Shown: positions 15,641-20,340 of the stretch, piece by piece | How positions within the stretch are numbered: position 1 is the stretch's first letter | Layout: every line of letters begins with the position of its first letter | From: JBHENC01 sp051000345 | GTDB taxonomy: Bacteria > Acidobacteriota > Blastocatellia > Pyrinomonadales > Pyrinomonadaceae | Length of the DNA stretch: 20,340 nt | Direction of reading: 5' to 3' | Assembly (NCBI GenBank): GCA_051000345.1 | Contig: JBPCOJ010000119.1 | Span: 1-20,340 of the forward strand | Notes under the pieces: generated by a model | What the model saw: the letters and a program-made list of their open reading frames with translations, nothing else | Databases searched by the model: none | Told to the model about the DNA's origin: nothing | Program-made: the position numbers and the translations under genes

Positions 15641-16006
15641 TTAGCGGTTCATGTTGCCCATGTTGCCGTTGTTCATATTGCCGCCGCCCATATTGCCGCC
15701 GCCCATATTGCCGTTCATGTTGCCGCCCATGCTGCCGCCACGGTGATGGTGATGATGTCTGCGTTGATTTCTACTCATCATGCGATGATTATGCATAATC
15801 ATGCGACGATTCTGCATAATCATACGACGATTTTTCGCCGTGCTACTACCGCGACCATGACGCGTTCGCGTCGTGGTCGTGCTGGTTGTCGTGGTGCTGC
15901 TGCCGGTGTTGGCGGTGCTGCTCATGTTCGAGTTCTGAGCAAAGGCAAAACTGCTAAAGCACAAAACGAAGGTCAGAGCCAGAACGATTCCAAGTTTGTT
16001 TTTCAC
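15641..16006 (-). CDS. Secreted Met/His/Asn-rich repeat protein, 121 aa
   Basis: A 121-residue exported protein. The signal peptide ends F-A-F-A before Q24. The mature part has four low-complexity blocks: a Ser/Thr run (T-T-T-T-S-T-T-T-T), an N-R-R-M-I-M-type repeat (three tandem units, the last being N-H-R-M-M), a run of five His, and a Gly-Asn-Met tail with repeated G-G-N-M. The dense Met and His would suit periplasmic copper or other metal binding (inference). No family is recognised. The start is GTG 16006 with AGGAG 9 nt upstream. A near-consensus sigma-54 promoter lies ~130 bp upstream, so it is probably induced by an NtrC-type regulator such as the one encoded 1 kb away. Confidence 0.75.
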   Translation of the reverse strand: MKNKLGIVLALTFVLCFSSFAFAQNSNMSSTANTGSSTTTTSTTTTRTRHGRGSSTAKNRRMIMQNRRMIMHNHRMMSRNQRRHHHHHRGGSMGGNMNGNMGGGNMGGGNMNNGNMGNMNR

Positions 16007-16136
16007 TGTCGATTCTCCTGTTTAGAGTGCGCGTGGCGCAACATAATGATTGTATTTTGGTGTTCGAGCGCAACGAGCGGCGCGGATTGAATGTAAGCTA
16101 TCAACGCCATTTGCCCGCTCTTAACTCCAGAATCGG

Positions 16137-16153
16137 AGCAACAGACGTGCCAT
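16137..16153 (-). promoter_or_regulatory. Sigma-54 (-24/-12) promoter of the Met/His-rich gene
   Basis: The minus strand reads TGGCACG-N4-TTGCT, matching every core position of the sigma-54 consensus with 10 nt between GG and GC. Transcription would start near 16126, giving a ~120-nt leader to GTG 16006. TGTGGCG occurs at 16159-16165 and 16225-16231, and inverted at 16253-16259; these are candidate activator sites upstream of the promoter. Confidence 0.75.
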
Positions 16154-16158
16154 CCGAA

Positions 16159-16259
16159 TGTGGCGCAGAGAAGTGGATTTGCTAACGATTCGCTTAAAGT
16201 AGGAGCGAGGAAGTTAAATAAATATGTGGCGATTGTGCAGAGCAAGCAAACACGCCACA
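16159..16259 (-). repeat. Three TGTGGCG motifs upstream of the sigma-54 promoter
   Basis: TGTGGCG occurs at 16159-16165 and 16225-16231 on the plus strand, and its inverse CGCCACA at 16253-16259. The last two form a 7-bp inverted repeat with a 21-bp gap, a usual arrangement for dimer-binding enhancer sites. One more copy lies at 8280. Confidence 0.4.
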
Positions 16260-16729
16260 CAGCAGAAGTGAAGCTTTAGCTTGCTGCGTTCAGAAATTCA
16301 AGGCTCGAAAGTGATTTTATTTCTACGGCAAGATTGCTGATGTGCGCTAATCTTAAGCAGCTTGCCGAATTTTGGCTGTCTATTGATTAAGCGACGCTAA
16401 TATAGTATGATAAACATTGTTGTTGCGCAGCTTTGCAACGACTATCTTGCTGGCAAGCATCGCAGCAGTCCACACCAACGAGAATTATTGCAATATCGTT
16501 GGCTCTCGCAAGGAACATTGCATTCGGAAGCAAATAAAAGGTTGGTCAACCTCTTTTATGGTAATTCAAGGCCGCTTATTTCGTCATTATAGTTTACCGG
16601 ATTCAAACCATCCATTCGCAGTTGTGCAAACATCGAAAGTCAACCTATATTGAATTATCCTGCCATTTGTGCTGAGAGAACCGGGCGCAAACTGATTGAC
16701 ACGTTCTTAATTGAAACCGAGGATTTATA
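16260..16729. other. Intergenic region with an orphan promoter
   Basis: No convincing gene. At 16383-16411 the plus strand has TTGATT, a 17-bp spacer and TATGAT, a good sigma-70 match. The frames after it (16407-16592, 16417-16653) lack ribosome-binding sites and protein-like composition. The promoter may give a long leader for the protease gene or an unrecognised RNA. Confidence 0.4.
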
Positions 16730-18790
16730 ATGCATCGCTGTCTTACCGCTTTGTTTCTCACTTTCGCAATCGTGTTCGGCTCCGTCGCGCCCGCAAGCGC
16801 CTACTCGCTACAATACACGGATGCTTCGGCTAACAGACAAATCAAGTGGCCTTCAACGACTATTACTGTCGCGCTGTCGTCCTCGCTTTCGTCGCCGCCG
16901 CCCAACATTAAATCCGGCAGCGACGTGATCGGAGCCGCGCGTCGCGCGATGGCACGCTGGTCAAACGCCTCCAACGTGCGCTTTGTCGAAACTTCATCGG
17001 GCGCAACTTCGATCAGCTCGAACAACGGCGACGGCGTCAGCTTAATAACCGTTGCCAACACAATAGAAAACGCTTCTGTGTTTCCGGCGTGCGGCAGCGC
17101 CTCGCTGGTAACAGGGCGAACGCGCGTTTTCTACAATCCAGACACGGGCGGCATCACCGAAGCGGACATCGCCATTAATCCCTGCCTGCAATTTTCCACA
17201 GACGGCACGCCCAATACATACGATCTCGAATCGACGCTGACGCACGAGTTCGGGCATTTTCTAGGTCTCGAACATTCGGCTGTTATCGGCGCGACAATGC
17301 AGCCGCGACAGGGCGGCAATGGGCTTTACAGTCTTCCGGCATTGACCGCGCGCACGCTTACATATGATGACCGCGCGGGCGTGCGCGCTATTTACGGCCC
17401 ACGCATCGGCGGCAGCATCAGCGGCACGGTCACTTTCGCGGGCGGCACTCCGGCCTTCGGCGCGCATGTGTGGGCGGAGGATTTGAGCACAGGAAGAATA
17501 ATCGCAAGCAACGTCACTTTAGCGAGCGGCGCTTACTCTATTAACACGGGGGTGGGCAATTTTCGCGTAATGGCGGAGTATTTGAATGAGCCTATTGCGG
17601 CAAGGGAAATCGCTTCGAGCGGCGGCGCATACGGCGGTCTCGCAAATACGCAGCCGCCGTTTCGCGCGGTGGATTTAGGGCAGATCAATGTTGCTGATGC
17701 AGCCGTCAATTTTCCGATTACGCTTCAGACCACCGCGCCCGCGCTTAACCCGCGCATCTTCGGCATTAACTCGCAGCTTTCGAGTATTGCCATTCCGATT
17801 AATCCGAGCCAGCGCTACACAGTTTTTGTCGGCGGCGATGGCGTCGATCAAGTGCCGGGCAGCGGCATCAGCATTACCTCACGCTTTTTCACAGTCGATC
17901 TGGCGAGCTTGCAGCAGTACGGAACGAGCTTCGGCACGCCGTACCCTATCATTAGCTTCAACGTGACGGCTGCCGACAGCACGGCGGCGGGCGAGTATAG
18001 CATTCGTTTGCAGTCGAATTCCGGCGAAGTGGCGTATGTCGCGGGCGGCCTGACCGTCGATCCCGCGCCGGGTTTGACGCTCACGAATCCTTTAGACGAC
18101 ACGACGTTTTTCGTGACGCAGCAGTACCACGATTTTCTCGAGCGCGAGCCTGATGCGGGCGGCCTCGCTTACTGGTCGAATCTCATTAATCAATGCAACG
18201 GCGATGCCGCGTGCATCGGCGAAGCGCGCGTTTCCGTTTCGGCGGCGTTCTTTATCGAGTTGGAGTTTCAGCAAACAGGCTCTTACGTCTATCGTCTGTA
18301 CAAAGGCGCGCTCGGACGCCAGCCTAACTTAGCAGAGTTCATCGCAGACCGCAGGCAAGTCGTCGGCGGCTCGAATCTAGACGCAAGCAAAACTTCGTTC
18401 GTCAATAGTTTCATCCAGCGCCCAGAGTTTTTGGCGCTGTATCCAAACTCGCAAGGAATCGTCGATAAGTTGATTACTATGATCAGAATTACAACAAACG
18501 GTGAAGTTAATTTGACAGCGAAAAGTGCAATCTATGCGAATACTTTGCAGCAGAGCGGGGAGGCGGCAGTCGTGCGCCAAATCGTCGAAGATCAGGCTTT
18601 TCAGCAGGCCGAATACAATCGCGCCTTTGTGTTGATGCAATACTTCGGCTATCTCAGGCGCGATCCAGATGCGGGTGGTTATCAGTTCTGGCTCGATGTC
18701 GTGAATAACAGAGTGCCGAATAATCACCGCTCAATGGTCAAAGCGTTCATCACGCCAACGGAGTACAGACAGCGCTTCGGTCAGCCGTAA
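16730..18790 (+). CDS. Secreted matrixin-like zinc metalloprotease with C-terminal DUF4214 region
   Basis: A 686-residue exported protein. The signal peptide ends A-S-A near residue 24. The metalloprotease domain (about 27-223) has the zinc motif H172-E-F-G-H176-F-L-G-L-E-H182 and the Met-turn at A-T-M190-Q-P, as in matrixins/metzincins. A carboxypeptidase-regulatory-like beta-sandwich (about 226-285, S-I-S-G-T-V-T-F) and a further beta domain (about 335-445) follow. The C terminus (about 455-683) is DUF4214-like in two units, with F-V-x-Q-x-Y-x-D-F-L-x-R-E-P-D-A-G-G-L-x-Y-W and Y-F-G-Y-L-R-R-D-P-D-A-G-G-Y-x-F-W. DUF4214 may help surface anchoring or glycan contact (inference). GAGG precedes the ATG by 7 nt. 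It is monocistronic. Confidence 0.93.
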   Translation: MHRCLTALFLTFAIVFGSVAPASAYSLQYTDASANRQIKWPSTTITVALSSSLSSPPPNIKSGSDVIGAARRAMARWSNASNVRFVETSSGATSISSNNGDGVSLITVANTIENASVFPACGSASLVTGRTRVFYNPDTGGITEADIAINPCLQFSTDGTPNTYDLESTLTHEFGHFLGLEHSAVIGATMQPRQGGNGLYSLPALTARTLTYDDRAGVRAIYGPRIGGSISGTVTFAGGTPAFGAHVWAEDLSTGRIIASNVTLASGAYSINTGVGNFRVMAEYLNEPIAAREIASSGGAYGGLANTQPPFRAVDLGQINVADAAVNFPITLQTTAPALNPRIFGINSQLSSIAIPINPSQRYTVFVGGDGVDQVPGSGISITSRFFTVDLASLQQYGTSFGTPYPIISFNVTAADSTAAGEYSIRLQSNSGEVAYVAGGLTVDPAPGLTLTNPLDDTTFFVTQQYHDFLEREPDAGGLAYWSNLINQCNGDAACIGEARVSVSAAFFIELEFQQTGSYVYRLYKGALGRQPNLAEFIADRRQVVGGSNLDASKTSFVNSFIQRPEFLALYPNSQGIVDKLITMIRITTNGEVNLTAKSAIYANTLQQSGEAAVVRQIVEDQAFQQAEYNRAFVLMQYFGYLRRDPDAGGYQFWLDVVNNRVPNNHRSMVKAFITPTEYRQRFGQP

Positions 18791-18824
18791 AAGCGCCGCA
18801 GATTATTCTATTTGTGGTGTGCGG

Positions 18825-18853
18825 TTGAAAAATCCGGTGAGTTTGTGCATAAT
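18825..18853 (+). promoter_or_regulatory. Sigma-70 promoter of the small RNA
   Basis: TTGAAA (18825-18830), a 17-bp spacer and CATAAT (18848-18853); five of six bases match consensus in each box. The predicted start (about 18860) falls directly before the first stem of the RNA. Confidence 0.7.
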
Positions 18854-18859
18854 CATTCC

Positions 18860-18955
18860 GCGCTCGCCTCCCCGGTGAGCGAAGTGGTCGCGTGGGGTGA
18901 GGACACGTGGCCTTAGGGTGGGAGTTGTGGGAGACTCCCGCCCGCTTATTTTTTA
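18860..18955 (+). ncRNA. Candidate ~95-nt structured small RNA
   Basis: Three consecutive hairpins follow the promoter with only 3-4 nt between them. Stem 1 is CGCTCGCC/GGTGAGCG (18861-18868 with 18874-18881, loop UCCCC). Stem 2 is GGTCGCGTG/CACGTGGCC (18886-18894 with 18904-18912, loop GGGUGAGGA). Stem 3 is GGGTGGGAG/CTCCCGCCC (18916-18924 with 18935-18943), followed by U6, a Rho-independent terminator. There is no reading frame. The C-rich loop could pair with Shine-Dalgarno sequences. Loops 2 and 3 carry AGGA and GGGA, as in CsrA-binding RNAs. UCCC of loop 1 is complementary to GGGA of loop 3. It lacks the conserved cores of SRP RNA or tmRNA. It might be a member of a known acidobacterial RNA family. 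Confidence 0.65.
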
Positions 18956-19096
18956 GAGCGCCTTTCCGATTCTCACGCACCGCAACAATCTTTTAGCTTC
19001 AATTTAGGCATTTTCGCTTTTGTAAAACCGTCGCAGATCAGCGTCCACGTCCGCCAAAAGTAAGGTTAGCTTTCCGGCAATGTCATCTCGCCGAGA

Positions 19097-19131
19097 ACAC
19101 AAAAAAAGGCCATTCCGAAGAATGACCTTTT
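19097..19131 (-). terminator. Terminator of the tRNA-Lys transcript
   Basis: On the minus strand AAAAGGTCATTC, loop TTCG, then GAATGGCC and seven T. The stem is 12 bp with one G.U, closed by the very stable C(UUCG)G tetraloop. It starts 14 nt after the tRNA 3' end. Confidence 0.88.
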
Positions 19132-19179
19132 AACCAAGACAAAATGAGCCGAGCAGGGCTCGAACCTGCGACCCGCTGA

Positions 19180-19713
19180 TTACTTACCACACTGGCTTTC
19201 ACCAGCCGCTAATACTTTTAGCGTTGTAGTCTGGACTGTCTCATCACCCACAGCGTTACTTGTTTGGGTGTGCGGCGTACAGTCTCTGAGGGCTTTCTTG
19301 AAGTCTAGATAATCTTTAACATAGCGAACATTTTTATTTTGTCCGTTTTTGCTTGCAGATAATCTAAATTTAGAAGATTTACTGTTTGTCAGAAGTTCTT
19401 TTGCCGTTACATAAAATACTGAATCATTATCGATAATGTAAATGGCAAAAATATCAACTTGCTGAACCGTATAGGTCGAATTATATTTCGGGTTTAGACA
19501 ATTTTTTATTGAATAAACTTGAACGACATCATCGCTTGATTTAATTGTTTTTATCTGAACTTTATAAGTTTTATAATTTTCATCTAAAGCTATTAAATCA
19601 ACTTTTGAATGATTGCCGAGTTCGACAAATACGTCGTATCCAAGTTGTAACAACTCTTTGCAAACAGCAATCTCTCCCAAAGTTCCTTTTTTATTTGGAT
19701 TATCAACGGTCAT
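19180..19713 (-). CDS. Intron-encoded PD-(D/E)XK homing endonuclease
   Basis: A 177-residue protein with a PD-(D/E)XK nuclease core: E14 (G-T-L-G-E-I-A-V), D39 (H-S-K-V-D-L-I-A-L-D) and Q53-I-K55 (V-Q-I-K-T). The Q-x-K variant recalls I-Ssp6803I, the homing nuclease of a cyanobacterial tRNA-fMet intron. It would cut intronless tRNA-Lys genes at the anticodon and promote intron copying. ATG 19713 has GGAG 7 nt upstream; a TTGACA at 19761-19756 could belong to a private promoter, but the -10 is weak. Codons for residues ~140-177 lie over ribozyme elements P6-P9, and that tail looks unlike a folded protein. The last codon AAG ends with the terminal intron G, and the UAA stop is tRNA positions 36-38. 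The gene is much more AT-rich than the neighbouring chromosome. Confidence 0.88.
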   Translation of the reverse strand: MTVDNPNKKGTLGEIAVCKELLQLGYDVFVELGNHSKVDLIALDENYKTYKVQIKTIKSSDDVVQVYSIKNCLNPKYNSTYTVQQVDIFAIYIIDNDSVFYVTAKELLTNSKSSKFRLSASKNGQNKNVRYVKDYLDFKKALRDCTPHTQTSNAVGDETVQTTTLKVLAAGESQCGK

Positions 19714-19893
19714 ACTATCACTCCAATACTATGACTATTGATAATTCGGAATCTTTGTCAAGAGTTGCCTGCTGATTGCTCAATCTTTAAGGTTTTTACG
19801 ATGGAAGTCGTACTTAAAGCTCTAAGAGGTTTCCAGCATACAGCCACATTATTCATTTCATTGTTTCCAATGAAAGCTCCTAATTAAAGAACA
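19183..19893 (-). mobile_element. Group I intron (711 nt, tRNA type, IC3-like) in tRNA-Lys
   Basis: The guide sequence AUUAGGAG (19884-19877) pairs with the joined exons CUCU/UAAU: P1 is CUCU/GGAG with U35.G at the splice site, and P10 is UAAU/AUUA directly beside it. The intron ends in G (19183). On the minus strand, in order: P2 19875-19856 (GAAA loop); P3 UGUGGC 19848-19843 with GCCGCA 19276-19271; P4 UGCUG 19838-19834 with CAGCA 19774-19770; P5 closed by CUC/GAG; P6 GGC 19769-19767 with GCC 19293-19291; P7 GACUGU 19284-19279 with ACAGUC 19239-19234; P8 CACCC/GGGUG; P9 CGCUAA/UUAGCG 19223-19207; a GAAA-capped hairpin 19205-19192. J4/5 (GAAAC) and J5/4 (CAAUC) resemble the cyanobacterial tRNA-Leu intron as I recall it. 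The endonuclease frame starts in the P6 loop. Confidence 0.93.
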
Positions 19894-19938
19894 AGAGTCA
19901 GCTGCTCTACCAACTGAGCTATCGGCCCAACGAGAAAA

Positions 19939-19967
19939 ATCTAACCGCTCACATGCAATGCTGTCAA
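19939..19967 (-). promoter_or_regulatory. Promoter of tRNA-Lys
   Basis: On the minus strand TTGACA (19967-19962), a 17-bp spacer and TTAGAT (19944-19939). The start is expected near 19932, a few bases before tRNA position 1. A perfect -35 with a GC-rich leader start fits a stable-RNA promoter. Confidence 0.75.
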
Positions 19968-20067
19968 GCCAACGCTGGTATTAACCTATCGCCCACCATC
20001 TAGCGACAGCCCAATAGTGACTTAAAGTCCGTAGACCAAAATTCATTAATAAATTAACTTTCAATCA

Positions 20068-20232
20068 ATGTCAGATATAAAAGTTCAGTTCGGCAAACGT
20101 CTTCGAGAATTACGTGAAGCCAAAGGTTTGTCTCAAGAAAGTTTAGCGCACGAAGCCGGACTTGATAGAACTTATATTTCAAGTGTTGAACGCGGAAAAA
20201 GAAACATTTCAATAGTAGGACTTACGCAATAG
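20068..20232 (+). pseudogene. XRE-family regulator truncated by an insertion sequence
   Basis: The frame MSDIKVQFGKRLRELREAKG continues into a complete HTH_3/XRE motif (L-S-Q-E-S-L-A-H-E-A-G-L-D-R-T-Y-I-S-S-V-E-R-G-K-R-N-I) and stops after 54 codons. Intact members continue with about N-L-x-K-I-A-x-A-L and are usually 65 or more residues. Here, after S-I-V, the frame reads G-L-T-Q-stop from sequence that begins GGACTTACGCA, taken as the end of an insertion sequence. The DNA-binding helices survive but the last helix is lost. The upstream DNA is AT-rich and no Shine-Dalgarno is evident. Confidence 0.75.
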
Positions 20233-20340
20233 TCATCTTAACCGAAGGGGATTTCAGTTGCTGAATCAGATACTCGGACAACTGCCCATACTTGATTTGA
20301 TAGACCGTGCGTTTAGTCTCATACGCCAGTTCTTTGAGCC
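20218..20340. mobile_element. End of an insertion sequence (continues beyond the window)
   Basis: GGACTTACGCA at 20218-20228 resembles terminal repeats of known insertion sequences. It lies exactly where the XRE frame loses similarity, with a transposase-like frame running inward from it on the other strand. The second end and any target duplication are outside the window, so the family cannot be fixed. Confidence 0.6.
20222..20340 (-). CDS. Transposase C-terminal fragment (partial)
   Basis: The open minus-strand frame enters from the window edge and encodes 38 residues beginning L-K-E-L-A-Y-E-T-K-R-T-V-Y-Q-I-K and ending S-V-K-M-T-I-A-stop. It stops 4 bp inside the presumed IS end, the usual place for a transposase stop codon. 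No catalytic residue is visible in this part, so the assignment rests on position. Confidence 0.5.
   Translation of the reverse strand, partial: LKELAYETKRTVYQIKYGQLSEYLIQQLKSPSVKMTIA

Larger units (their letters stand above)
19145..19928 (-). tRNA. tRNA-Lys(CUU) interrupted by a group I intron
   Basis: Exon 1 (19928-19894, 35 nt) starts GGGCCGATAGCTCAGTTGG and ends in the anticodon. Exon 2 (19182-19145, 38 nt) starts TAATCAGC and ends CGGCTCA. Joined they give a 73-nt cloverleaf: acceptor GGGCCGA/TCGGCTC with one G.U, D stem GCTC/GAGC, anticodon stem GCTGA/TCAGC with loop C-U-CUU-A-A, T arm GCAGG-TTCGAGC-CCTGC, discriminator A73. The anticodon CUU reads AAG (Lys). CCA is not encoded. The intron separates U35 from U36. 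A promoter and a terminator flank the gene, so it is a complete transcription unit. An ordinary tRNA scan would probably miss it or report a fragment. Confidence 0.95.

Noticed and set aside
15641..15850. Repeats resembling a small CRISPR or tandem array
   Set aside because: The repeats are in frame, encode M-I-M and G-G-N-M units of a signal-peptide-bearing protein, and have no spacers.
16003..16260. 85-codon minus-strand frame upstream of the Met/His-rich gene
   Set aside because: It covers the sigma-54 promoter and leader; no ribosome-binding site and no domain.
16407..16653. Two overlapping plus-strand frames (61 and 78 codons)
   Set aside because: No Shine-Dalgarno; start codons fall on or next to the -10 box of the orphan promoter.
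16695..16731. TTGACA ... TATAAT before the protease gene
   Set aside because: The spacer is ~25 bp and the TATAAT overlaps the start codon.
18861..18943. SRP RNA or tmRNA identity for the small RNA
   Set aside because: It lacks the SRP GGAA/AGCA core and the tmRNA alanyl acceptor and tag frame.
19145..19190. The tRNA 3' fragment read as a phage or island attachment site
   Set aside because: An attachment duplicate would leave a full tRNA at one end. Here the second half lies at 19894-19928 and the two halves join without gap or overlap into one tRNA, with group I pairings at the boundary.

Overview
The window looks like chromosomal DNA of a bacterium with moderately high GC, most likely an acidobacterium of the Blastocatellia type. 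This rests on the secreted matrixin protease with a DUF4214-type tail, two NtrC-type two-component systems, small CxxC zinc-ribbon proteins and general codon use. No rRNA or marker gene confirms it. The last 1.2 kb (about 19.15-20.34 kb) is AT-rich and contains mobile DNA.

Layout. 85-5542 (minus strand): a 295-aa membrane-anchored unknown behind a candidate sigma-54 promoter, then an operon of 7TM histidine kinase, SRPBCC protein, sigma-54 response regulator and DUF2071 protein, with two overlapping gene junctions. 5543-6296: sparse region with a palindromic operator inside a possible promoter and a possible 41-aa ORF. 6297-7155: a 76-aa unknown with a terminator, then a 7Fe ferredoxin that shares a bidirectional terminator with a convergent SDR oxidoreductase (7205-7978). 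8456-10868 (plus): a membrane/TPR-like unknown, a zinc-ribbon protein and a Wza-like polysaccharide export protein. 11031-14724 (plus): a small membrane protein, then a second histidine kinase and a second sigma-54 response regulator, the latter behind a possible 17-codon leader ORF. 14746-16152 (minus): a lipoprotein and a secreted Met/His/Asn-rich repeat protein with a near-perfect sigma-54 promoter and upstream TGTGGCG repeats. 16730-18790 (plus): the matrixin/DUF4214 protein. 18825-18955 (plus): a promoter, three stem-loops and a U-tract, which together look like a ~95-nt small RNA.

The standout is at 19145-19928 (minus): a tRNA-Lys(CUU) gene split inside its anticodon by a 711-nt group I intron. 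The intron boundaries show the U.G splice-site pair, the terminal G and contiguous P1/P10 pairings, and P2-P9 can all be drawn by hand. It encodes a PD-(D/E)XK homing endonuclease. That reading frame runs through the 3' half of the ribozyme core to the last intron base and takes its stop codon (UAA) from tRNA positions 36-38. The tRNA has its own promoter and terminator. Next to it, an XRE-type regulator gene is cut off by the end of an insertion sequence that leaves the window.

How the parts may work together: each NtrC-type regulator has a GAFTGA loop for sigma-54 contact, and the two sigma-54 promoter candidates lie upstream of envelope-associated genes close to the two regulators. This suggests two local envelope-sensing circuits, the second resembling ZraS-ZraR-ZraP in layout (inference).
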